Positions 55,871 to 64,000 of a stretch of DNA of 64,000 nucleotides are shown one piece after another (within the stretch, counting starts at the first letter, position 1; every line of letters begins with the position of its first letter). The stretch is from Ceratothoa steindachneri (Eukaryota > Arthropoda > Malacostraca > Isopoda > Cymothoidae). The stretch covers positions 158,442,758-158,506,757 of the forward strand of contig OZ018324.1 in assembly GCA_963969495.1 (NCBI GenBank), in the 5' to 3' direction. A program made the translations under genes and the position numbers. Below the pieces are notes generated by a model, which saw only the letters and a program-made list of their open reading frames with translations, had not been told where the DNA came from and ran no database searches.

Positions 55871-57715
55871 ATGCCCATGGATGAACATTAAAAAAAAAAC
55901 ACCCCAAATCTCTCCCCAATTCCCCTTGCTCATCAACAAAGCCGCCCTCGGGCAGCTCCACCAAAAAAAATGGAGGCCCCCATCCATGTGCTTGCGCAGG
56001 GGAGCCTCCATATTTCTTTAACCAAAGAGGAGGCTTACTCCTCTCCTACGCCTACGGGTGTAGGGGGACTTCCCCTTCTCTGGAGGGGCTTTCGGGCACC
56101 TCCCTTTTTCCAGCGGCAGTCCCCTCTTTTCTTTCCAAGGGGACTGTGAAGAAAGCCAGCAAGCAGCCCATTACCGACCGCCCCCCATTTAATCCGCTCG
56201 GTAGGGCAAACCCCCTTAGGGAGGAGAGGGAAGCCAGGCCCATTCGGTCGCTTCCCTTAAAAGACCTGCTGGCAAAAATATTGAACCTTGCCGGGGTCAA
56301 GGCCTGTGCCTCCCCACACCACCTGACTAGTGACGATACTGCCAACGGGACCTGCGATGTCTTGGGGGGGGGGGGCAAGTGGAGGCCCTCCCCTGAGGTA
56401 GACATGGTTCTTGAGGCAACCCAGCCTCAGATGGTAGGGCCTTCCATGGGGGGGAATCCGGGCTCGGCGCCAAGCACCGAACTCGAATCCGCCCTTATGC
56501 AAGGTCCTCCTCAAACGGCTGTGGTTTCTGAGGCAGTACAAGGAGGGGAGGGATCTCCTCTGACCGGTGGTGCCCCTATGACTACCAGGACCTTGTCCAT
56601 TTTAGAAAAGAATCTAGCCTGGGGGCTCCTTCCGTCGGAGGTGAGAAGCGGGTTCATTTCCTGCCCTCCTCTCCAAAAAAGAAAAAGACAAAGAAGACTT
56701 GGGGCTCCTCTTCATCTGCGGGGACGGATGGGTCTGCTGCCACTTTGGTAAGCGACCAAGCCAAGATTGGCACATCCTGCCCCTCTACCCTCCCCATCCG
56801 TGTGCGGAGCACCTGACTAAGAAAAAAAGTGCACAGGGCGGAGCCTCGATGACATTGGGGCCCCTCATTCAGAGGTTACCTGGCGTTTAAATTGCAACAA
56901 GGGCAACATGATCCATCAGAGGAAAGGATTAGCTAGTGCAATTGGTAGAGAGCCGAAGGTGACCTGTTTCTCTGACGGGAGCCTTCTGGCAAATGCGGTG
57001 TTCCCACCGAGGCAGCCAAGATAAGTGCTCTTCAGACACTTCATGGCACCCCGGTGAGTGTGATGCCACACTCTACCATGAACTTTGTGAAAGTAGTTTA
57101 TGCGAGGCAACTCGTTGACTACTCCATAGAGGACATCACCCGAGAGCTGGCCGACCATGGGGCAGTCAAGGTCGAACGTGTGATGAGAAAACAGGGAGGG
57201 TCCTCGAGACCCACCCCTACACTCTTCGTCACGTTCGACTGTGACAAGCTCCCTGAGTTGGTGCGTGCCGGTTGGTACCACTACCGTGTGAAGGCATTCA
57301 TGCCACTGCCGGGCCGGTGCTATTACTGTCACCGCTTCGGCCATACGAATCATTCTTGTAGATATGCAAAGTCGGGGTTACCCGAAGTCTGTTTAAATTG
57401 CTCCAAGGCCACACATGATAAGTAAATCGTGTGTAGCCAAGTGTATCAATTGCGGAGAGCCACACCCCACTTCTTCAAAGCAATGTGGTGCATATCTTCT
57501 TGAGAAACGAATCCTGGCCGTTCAGGCCCAGGATCGAATCTCATTCCGCCAGGCTAAGGACTTGGTCCTGGCGCACCCGGCTCTGCCTGGGACGTCATAT
57601 GCCTCAATAGTTAGAAAAGCACCCTCTGCTCCTGCCCCATCCAGGCCAATGAGCACGGTTGTTTCGGAGCCCATCTGCGGGCTCTACTCAACCTGGGCGT
57701 TACCCTGGTAAAGCT
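55871..57715 (+). pseudogene. LINE copy B ORF1 (Gag-like, CCHC zinc knuckles)
   Basis: Starts at ATG 55871 (MPMDEH, equivalent to MPMNEIK in copy A) but hits a stop at once. A 201-codon open frame follows at 56146-56751, covering the Pro/Gly-rich N-terminal half. The conserved part (57054-57425) has YSIEDITRELADHGAVKVER and TPTLFVTFDCDKLPELVRAG, then the knuckle CYYCHRFGHTNHSC (57318-57359) and CLNCSKATHD. A one-frame shift at about 57420 leads to CVAKCINCGEPHPTSSKQC and KRILAVQAQDRISFRQA. It binds element RNA by analogy with other LINE ORF1 proteins. Frameshifted at least twice. Confidence 0.75.
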
Positions 57716-58214
57716 GGCGGCAAAAAGGGTTCATACCCAGCCCCGGCTAAAACCAGGGCCCCCCCCCTCTTCCCCCAGCGTGACCGTTTCCCGTAAGGCG
57801 AAACGGCCACGCGCCTCCACCGAGTCGTTAGACTCACAGGACGTAACACCCCTGAAGTTGGTCGCCAGGCCATCTTCCGGGGTTCCTAAAGCTGTCCCCC
57901 GAAAGGAGGACAGCAACAAAGGAGCTTCGGCTCCTTCGCCCACGCCTAGTGGTGGACCGAGTGGCTCGGAGACAGTGGTTCCTCGAAAAGAGGGGCCCCC
58001 GCCTCCGAAGGTTTCGAGGCGGAGAGAGGAAAAGACTTGCATGGCGAGCCCAACCTCCCACAATAAGTCGTCGAAGGCGACAGCCCCTTCAGCGCTTTGT
58101 CAGGCCAACAGCGCCCGGGGTTCTCCCTCCGGGAAGCGTACGGCCATTCCCGTGAGGGTCTTCTGTTCGAGAAGAGCCCCCGCGTCTCCTCCGAGCTAGG
58201 CCTAGAGGGCATAT

Positions 58215-58580
58215 TCCTTCAATGGAATTGCCGTGGGCTCCGGGCCAACTGGGAGGAGCTGCGGAGGCTCGTCTCGTCCCGTTCCCCGTTAGCTATTTTT
58301 CTGCAGGAGACCATGCTAGGCGCATGCCCCCTGCCCGCCCTCCCTGGGTATAAGGGTCTTGCCACCCCACCACCACGGGATTGCCGGGCTGAGGGATGCG
58401 CGGTTTACACCTGGCATGATGTTTCTGTTCTTCCTTTTCTTCAGATACTTCCTTTCAGGCAGTGGCTGTGCAGCTGCACCTGGATAGGAGGTATATTATC
58501 ATTTCTGCGTACATTCCACCGTCGTGGCACGATGCCGAGGCTCTTTCTCTTGCTTGGAGATCTGAACGGCAGGCATCCTC
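58215..58580 (+). pseudogene. LINE copy B ORF2: AP-like endonuclease, truncated
   Basis: Reads IFLQWNCRGLRANWEELRRL, SPLAIFLQETM (catalytic Glu of the QET block), GYKGLATPPP, then in another frame QLHLDRRYIIISAYIPPSW and, in a third, LLLGDLNGRHPL. The domain then stops at about 58580, where sequence equivalent to the RT start takes over (GCTACTGTGCT, shared with copy A). The catalytic SDH end of the domain is therefore absent. It would nick target DNA in an intact element. Confidence 0.75.
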
Positions 58581-58584
58581 TCCT

Positions 58585-59470
58585 GGCGAATTGCTACTGT
58601 GCTCGTCTTTCACAAACGGGGGAGAGATCACTCTACTCCGACCGGTTTCCGCCCACTCTCTCTAACCTCTTGCATGTGCAAGTTGATGGAGAAATTGGTA
58701 AATGTTAGATTAGCCTTTTTCCTGGATAGCGGAGGCCATCTGTCTTCGGCACAGTGTGGCTTCCGCAATTTCCACTCCACGTCGGATGCTCTGCTGTTCC
58801 TACTGAAAAATGCCGTCTGCGAGGCCTTCCTTCGTAGACAGCACTACCCCACGGTGTTTTTCGATCTGGGGAAGGCCTATGATACCGCATGGCCATACGG
58901 TATCATGGAGACTCCACACAATGGGGGCAAGGGGACGCCTCCGAATGTTTATATCTGAATTTTTGCGAGATCGTCGATTCCGCGTACGGGTGGGGGAAGC
59001 CCTCTCTGTTCCAAAGGAGCAGGAAGAGGGTGTCCCGCGTGAAGTGTCCTCAGTGTCACACTCTTTGCCCTGAGCATCAACGACATCACCTCGGTGCTGC
59101 CAGAAGATGTTCTCGCTACGCTCTACGTGGATAACCTTTCGATCTCTTTTGGCGCGGCCCAGATGCCAACTCTGGAGCGTCGTCTCCAACAGGCATTGAA
59201 CCGCGTCTCTCGCTTTGCCGAAGCGCACAGGTTTCGGTTTTCTTTGGCCAAGACCAAGGTGGTGCACTTTGACGCCATCCACGGCTCCACCCCGACCCAG
59301 ATTTGTTTCTTAATGGGGTGCGCCTGGATGTGGTTGAGTCGCACCGTTTCCTTGGTCTTGTATTCGACCGACGCCTCACCTGGGAGCCCCATATTCGCAG
59401 CCTTAGTGTCTCTTGTACCCGTGACATGGATATTCTCTGTTCTGTGACGTTCGAAGCTCGACTACGGATG
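58585..59470 (+). pseudogene. LINE copy B ORF2: reverse transcriptase with YVDN active site
   Basis: Blocks: TPTGFRPLSLTSCMCKLMEK, VNVRLAFFLDSGGHLSSAQC, VFFDLGKAYDTAWPYG (A-motif Asp present), FRVRVGEALSVPKEQEEGVP (a substituted VPQGS-type block), SINDITSVLPEDVLATL, then YVDNLSIS at 59124-59135. The last should be YVDD; the second Asp codon GAC is AAC. HRFRFSLAKTKVVHF and MFLNGVRLDVVESHRFLGL complete the palm and thumb. The lost catalytic Asp and frameshifts imply no activity. Confidence 0.8.
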
Positions 59471-59909
59471 CGAATTTTATGCATCCGCAGCCGAGCCTTT
59501 ATTGAGGAAGGTGGACTCGATCCACCACACCGGCCTTCGCCTTGCGACCAGTGCCTTCCGCACTTCCCCCATTGAGAGCCTGTTGTTCGATGCTGGGGAG
59601 ATGCCACTCGCTCTACGCCGCGTGCAGTGCATTACTCGCCTGTACGCGCGAGCCCGGCGCCTCCCTCAGTCTCCAACAGCTCTCACTGCATCCACAGCTG
59701 ATCTCGACAGTGCCTATGCCGCCGAGCGACGCCATTCATACCCTAAGCCCTTTGGGTTTAGGGCCAGGCTCCTTCGACAGCTAGGTATAGCTCGGGCCAC
59801 CCTGGAGGGTACCACATTTGGCTATTTGTCGCCACGCCTCTGCTCCCAAAGCTTGTACGGCGCCGAGAGTATTGCGTTCGACCTTTTTGGAGCACACCTC
59901 GTGTCACGC

Positions 59910-60364
59910 TGGAACCCGTGCCAGTGTATACGGATGGCTTCAAGTCCCAAGAGGGGGTCGGCTTCCACGCCGTATCCCCTCTGTTTGAAGTCAGCGGGGC
60001 TCTGCCAGGCGCTGCGTCTGTCTTCACGGCCGAGCTGGTGGCAATACACCACTCGGTAAGGGAGATTACGCGACGTGCCCGGTTCGGAGACCGGATTGTG
60101 ATCTATAGCGACTCAGAAAGCGCCCAGAGGGCTCTCGGGGCATTGGAATCTCCGCATCCCCTGGTTCGCGATATCCGTGACGCCACTTTTTTGGTGAGCC
60201 AGGCAGATGTCGAGATTATCTTCTGCTGGGTTCCTGGACATGTAGGAATTGCGGGGAATGAGGGCGCCAAAGAGTCCGCGAGGACTCGTCGACCGGACCA
60301 GCGTTTCGCTCTTCCTCACACTCACTACATGGCAAGAATACGTGCTACTTGGCAAAGAAGATGA
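59910..60364 (+). pseudogene. LINE copy B ORF2: C-terminal RNase H
   Basis: A 148-codon open frame (59918-60364) reads PVYTDGFKSQEGVG (Asp 1), FTAELVAIHHSVREITRRA (Glu), IVIYSDSESAQRALGALES (Asp 2), then FCWVPGHVGIAGNEGAKESA, where the usual final GNExAD Asp is Lys. The RNase H degrades the RNA of RNA:DNA hybrids during element synthesis. This is the least damaged domain of the copy. It ends at TGA 60362-60364; unrelated DNA follows at once. Confidence 0.85.
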
Positions 60365-60405
60365 GATACGGTCGAAGGGAACTTAAAAGTTGCGTGCCAT
60401 TGCGC

Positions 60406-60446
60406 CGCGACTGTTCCCATAGACCTATTCCATTGGAACAGTCGCG
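60406..60446. repeat. Hairpin-forming inverted repeat at the LINE/hAT junction
   Basis: CGCGACTGTTCC (60406-60417) and GGAACAGTCGCG (60435-60446) pair perfectly over 12 bp with a 17-nt loop. It lies between the end of LINE copy B and the hAT relic. Confidence 0.85.
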
Positions 60447-60474
60447 ACGGCTTCAGCTCGCTTTCTGTCGTCAT

Positions 60475-61032
60475 TTTTGGAAGGTGAATACAATAGCAAG
60501 GATGTAGAGCATGCGTTAAAAGACTGGTTTATTGAGGATATAAATGAAAATCAATCTGCTTCAGCGTCATTTGATAGTTCAGATTCTCCAGAGTCAGCTG
60601 ACAATAAGTGAAGAAAATGAGAATGTATTCCACTTTAGTTTTGACAGTTGCTTTACAGAGTTTAAAAAGAAACAAAAAGAGAAGGTAAAAACTAACAAAG
60701 AAACAAATTTAAATTCATACGAAGACTCCACAACCCATAGAATCGAAGATGCTCTAAAAGAAGAAATGAGAAAATATGAAAAGTTAGAGCTCATTGCAAA
60801 AGATGCCAATGCTTTACAATGGTCGGCCACCAACAAAGACAGTTTTACTAATATGTCTATTCTGGCAAAAGAATATTTGTCAGCTCCTCCTTCTTCTGTT
60901 AGTGAAAGATTATTTAGTATTGGAAGTATGATTTATTTCCCCAAAAGAAACAGAATAAAATCAGAAACAGGAGAAATGCTGATGTTTTTACATTATAATC
61001 TACGTATCATGAGCTTAAATTATAACAATTGA
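60475..61032 (+). pseudogene. hAT transposase C-terminal fragment (dimerisation domain)
   Basis: The plus strand reads FLEGEYNSKDVEHALKDWF, a stop after about 40 codons, and an open 162-codon frame (60544-61032). This ends LAKEYLSAPPSSVSERLFS, KRNRIKSETGEMLMFLHYNL, the hAT C-terminal dimerisation domain. Compared with SSVESERLFS in the hAT at 37370, one Glu codon is missing. The N-terminal two-thirds of the transposase are absent. A possible right terminus is GGCATCGTCCCATCAC, near 61543-61559. No left terminus was found, so the insertion of, or rearrangement with, LINE copy B removed it. Confidence 0.75.
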
Positions 61033-61797
61033 TATTAAAATTTTCAAGTGTTAAATTTAGATTAAAGACTTCTGGCATTTTGAGCTTAAAAAGGGTTTAA
61101 TAATTAGGTAAAATGGATCAGTATTATGAGTCTGTTAAACTGTTCTAGACCTAAAATACCAGTCTCTAAATTTATTATACTTAAAAAGAATTTTATTTTT
61201 AGGATTTGAGTTAAAAAAAAATCATTGAAGGAAATCTGCTTTAATTTTCGTATAAAGTATCTACTTAATTGCTAAATTTTATGTTTTATGGTTATATTTA
61301 TTTTTATAATTATGTTCCCAAGCAATTCAATTATTATATATTTGCTATTATTTGGAAATATTTTTCTAGAATTTAATTGTTTTCAATAAAGGAAATTTCT
61401 TTTATGTGTTTATCTAACTTCATTACTGATTACATTTTATTGTAAAAAAGAATTAAGATTTCATCATTTAGAAAGTCATACATATATATTGACATTATAT
61501 AATACTATAGATATAAGAAACATCAGAATCAGGTAAAAAAATTGGCATCGTCCCATCACTATTATATACCCATTGGCCCTCTATCCTCGCTCAGTTGCCT
61601 TTTATGACCCCACTCGGATGGCAGCATGGGTAATCTTTCCTGTGATAGAGGCAACATTCTGTTTGGATAAATGTTGGCACGCAATATGGTTACATTATAG
61701 GAGTGCTTCCGTTATTCAGGTCTCGGTCCCCACAGAATTGTTTTTCCTCCCCTCAGTGCCATTGGATAAAATATTTAGATTCCCTTCTTTTAGAGGA
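61033..61797. other. A/T-rich intron DNA with possible hAT right end at about 61559
   Basis: To about 61560 probably the 3' noncoding part of the hAT relic. The remainder has no recognised motif. Confidence 0.4.
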
Positions 61798-61875
61798 CTC
61801 TCGCTAGCTTAGTAGATATGGCGTTGGGTTTTCTAACGTAGAGGTACCAAGTTCAATCCCAAACGAGAGCGCACA
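61798..61875 (+). repeat. tRNA-like sequence, probable SINE head
   Basis: A box TAGCTTAGTAGA (about 61806) and B-box-like AGTTCAATCCC (about 61850). CTCTCG at the start pairs with CGAGAG at the end as an acceptor stem, and CGTTG pairs with TAACG as an anticodon stem around GGTTTTC. The T stem does not pair, so it is not a functional tRNA. About 350 bp of tail to about 62200 may belong to the same element. Confidence 0.55.
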
Positions 61876-62358
61876 CAAATGCCTGTCTACTACCGATTGG
61901 TGGCACTATTCTTACACCTGCAAGGGTAGGTAGATCTTTCACAGGTTTTCACATACAGTCATCACATAACCCTGATGTGGAATGGGTCCTTCCTCCACTC
62001 CCAGTTTGTTGGAGGTTTCTACCTGATAGCTGGTTGGTGTCAAAAACAAAATGCATCCCAACATCATCTCCAAATGACAATTGCCCTTAGTGCCCTCGGA
62101 CTCGCAAGCTATTGTCATGATGATCTTTATGTTGTTTGGTTTCATTATCCAGTTCGGAGTTCGGCTTTGGTCAAGAAAGGGATGGCATTACTTACCCTTC
62201 AGTAGGGGAGTACAGTGATGTGTAGTGTAGTTTAGCTGCGCATCATAGAAGATGACTCAAATTGTGATTGCCTTGGATTACTTTGTGTTGGGAGCACATT
62301 TATAATAATCCCATTCTTGCATATTCTACTTAAGCTAATTTAAAGAAAATTGGTGCAG
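61876..62358 (+). other. wapl: End of wapl intron 5
   Basis: Possible SINE body, then the acceptor AAATTGGTGCAG at 62358. The pyrimidine tract is poor. Confidence 0.6.
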
Positions 62359-62599
62359 GTGACCCACCAGAACGAGGCCAACCAGGAGTATCTCCTCAGT
62401 GTGAATGATGGGGCCTTTTCGGGCACTCTGATGCACTTGTTTCGCATGTGTCGGGCGGAGGTGCCGCTCCACCCTCTTCGACCCCAAGACCCCCTCACCC
62501 TCACCACGCACAACCCGGCGGCTGCCAAAGGTGTCATTACCGCGCTCATCACCACCCTTAAAGTCCTTATTAATCTGACGCATGGCGCCAGGAAAGAAG
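62359..62599 (+). CDS. wapl: wapl exon 6: WAPL domain
   Basis: Encodes residues 826-905 plus one base; phase 0 in, phase 1 out. Acceptor at 62357-62358; strong donor GAAG then GTGAGT at 62600. It reads VTHQNEANQEYLLSVNDGAF, LMHLFRMCRAEVPLHPLRPQ and AKGVITALITTLKVLINLTH. These match vertebrate WAPL in the segment NPENQSYLI... to VLLNLTND, the middle of the helical domain. Because it continues exon 5 exactly and keeps frame, the gene is probably functional despite the 10.5-kb repeat-filled intron. The C-terminal third of the domain lies beyond the window. Confidence 0.95.
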
Positions 62600-64000
62600 G
62601 TGAGTCCCCACAGAGTCATTTGCCTGGGATTTTGAAAGTCCTAGGACTCTGTTATTTTCTACCAGTGCAGGTGCCCCTGTTGCTGGGTTTCATTGCATTT
62701 TAAGTTAGAATTTGGAAAATTTATACCTTTTTCAAACCCTTCAACACCCTCCTTTACTCTTTTTTTTCCTAAGGTTGTTTAAAATTTCAAGTTTCCCATG
62801 TCCCTTAAAAACTACCCATTTCCCATCCCTTTATGCTCTATTACCACAAGGATACCCTTCATTTTGTCCATGCCAGATTTCCCCTCCTCAGTGATGGGGA
62901 ACTGTTCTGTAGCATCTCATCCAGTCAGTGTCCTACTCATCATTCAGCTTTCTAAACTCCTGTAGATTGTATTTACTTTGAACAGCTTTTCTAACTTGCC
63001 TATCTCTTAGATGCTCATTCTTTCAACCTCCATTTTGCATCTGAAGTGCTTCATGTTGCCTCTTGACTGTTTTTGTGTTGTTTTTTTTTACTGCGGCTCT
63101 TTACCATTCAGTACCCATTATGTTTCTTGCCAGTTGTCTCACATTTCCTGTCCTCATTACTACCACACCCCAAATACTTTACATAACACGATATGTCAAT
63201 AACATTCAAAGAGCATGTTACAAATATCCGAAACCAATGAACACCAAGACTCAACACACTCTAATCACTTGCTCACACATCATTTGGACAAAACAAAGAA
63301 ACTACTATTTATAAACAATTCATACACTCAGTAATGGGCCATGCATGTCCCGCTTGGGTCTCTAACTTCAACACTCCAAAATAAATGAAACAAAACCATA
63401 AAAACAACCACTTACACTCTGAAATCAAGTTCTCAAGGTCAGGGATCACCTTGACACAAGGCACACAAATGCTAGCCGCAGCCTCCAAACCCAGAGCACT
63501 TACTACACTACATAGTAAACGTCTCACAAAGAAACGATGTTAGAGAAAAGCAGTCAACTCTCCCAGTTTGTCCACCTAAAACCAGCTTTCACTTCAAATG
63601 TTCTATTCAGTCACACACATGCAATTTTCATTCTTATTACCCGATTCCTTTCTTATCCTCTTCAGTCAGAATATGCCCAGGATAATCTTTGATCAGATAT
63701 GCTACTCTCCTATCAGCTTTTACATCACACACTACTACTATCGTGTCCTTATGTCCACACACGCAAATTAATTGCTTATAAAAAAATCCCATTTCCTCAC
63801 CTATCCTCTCATATATACTTGCTTATATTTTTGTGTTTACTGTTTTCACAACAGAACTCCCAGTTACACTAACCATCAGACCTTGTATTTTCTTTTCATA
63901 TTACCTTGGTTCATTTTCCACCTTAAGATTTTTAATGTCTTGCTCAACCTTATTACTTTCATGAGCAATTCTTATCTAGGGTTTATATACAACTATGAAC
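62600..64000 (+). other. wapl: wapl intron 6 (continues past the window)
   Basis: No further WAPL-like exon was found to 64000. Segment 62795-62950 repeats the intron 5 element at 51900-52035. C/T-rich, short frames only. Confidence 0.6.

Larger units (their letters stand above)
55365..60364 (+). mobile_element. RNase H-bearing LINE (I/Nimb-like), copy B, longest copy
   Basis: The 5' leader (from CCCCGTAAGGGGCGTGACG near 55369) is shared with copy A. ORF1 lies at 55871-57715, ORF2 endonuclease at 58215-58580, RT at 58585-59470 and RNase H at 59910-60364. An endonuclease plus C-terminal RNase H on ORF2 places it among I-group LINEs (I, Nimb, LOA and relatives). It is markedly more G/C-rich than the surrounding intron. 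The element ends abruptly in RNase H without the 3' UTR seen in copy A. Several frameshifts and at least one large deletion make it inactive. Confidence 0.8.

Noticed and set aside
57731..58212. Several minus-strand open frames of 75-110 codons
   Set aside because: G/C-rich antisense of LINE copy B ORF1/ORF2 junction; no motif.
61798..61875. Functional tRNA gene
   Set aside because: Acceptor and anticodon stems pair but the T stem does not, and position 33 of the anticodon loop is G.

Overview
This is a repeat-rich eukaryotic window, most likely from an arthropod and probably a crustacean. That placement is an inference. It rests on a WAPL gene split by canonical GT-AG introns, the mix of I/Nimb-like, CR1, Jockey-type, Penelope and hAT elements, long (TA)n tracts, and two copies of an uncharacterised gene family that I associate with arthropod genomes. 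All family assignments come from reading translated motifs; no database search was possible.

The only clear host gene is wapl (cohesin release factor, Wings apart-like), plus strand. Six exons are resolved at 47665-47887, 48214-49790, 50216-50464, 51162-51404, 51645-51860 and 62359-62599. Reading phase is consistent throughout, giving about 905 residues before the gene runs off the window. The low-complexity N-terminal half carries a doubled YSR motif and three FK[TQS]R motifs. Exons 3-6 encode the start of the conserved helical WAPL domain. Intron 5 is about 10.5 kb, swollen by two direct-orientation copies of an RNase H-bearing LINE, a hAT remnant and a tRNA-like (SINE-like) sequence.

Region 1-10 kb: a hAT terminus, Jockey-type LINE ORF1 and endonuclease pieces, a Penelope GIY-YIG fragment with an inverted partner, a complete hAT-type non-autonomous element with perfect 8-bp target duplications, and a minus-strand remnant of the uncharacterised arthropod family. 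Region 10-18 kb: a Ty3/gypsy-like element whose pol domains lie in the order protease-integrase-RT-RNase H (normally typical of Ty1/copia and Gmr1-like elements), a complete 770-bp TIR element with perfect 8-bp duplications, AT microsatellites and a 225-bp tandem duplication. Region 18-26 kb: a ZMYM1/DUF4371-type hAT pseudogene, the second copy of the uncharacterised family, and a tandem array of about 310-bp units each carrying a tRNA-Leu-like head.

Region 26-37 kb: LINE fragments, a CR1 element with an open ORF1 (SGNH-esterase type) and an internally deleted ORF2, and a long imperfect inverted repeat around a transposase-like fragment. Region 37-47.6 kb: a nearly whole BED-type hAT transposon with terminal repeats, which interrupts a coding-like sequence, then a third copy of the RNase H LINE that itself carries a roughly 533-bp TIR element, then further LINE pieces. 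Region 47.6-64 kb is the wapl gene.

Almost all mobile-element genes are broken by frameshifts, stops or internal deletions. I found no bacterial features, CRISPR array, rRNA or convincing functional tRNA, and no coherent new multi-gene system. The most unusual items are the permuted gypsy pol order, the long inverted repeat at 32.7-35.3 kb, the tRNA-headed tandem array, and the three small TIR elements whose boundaries are fixed by target-site duplications.
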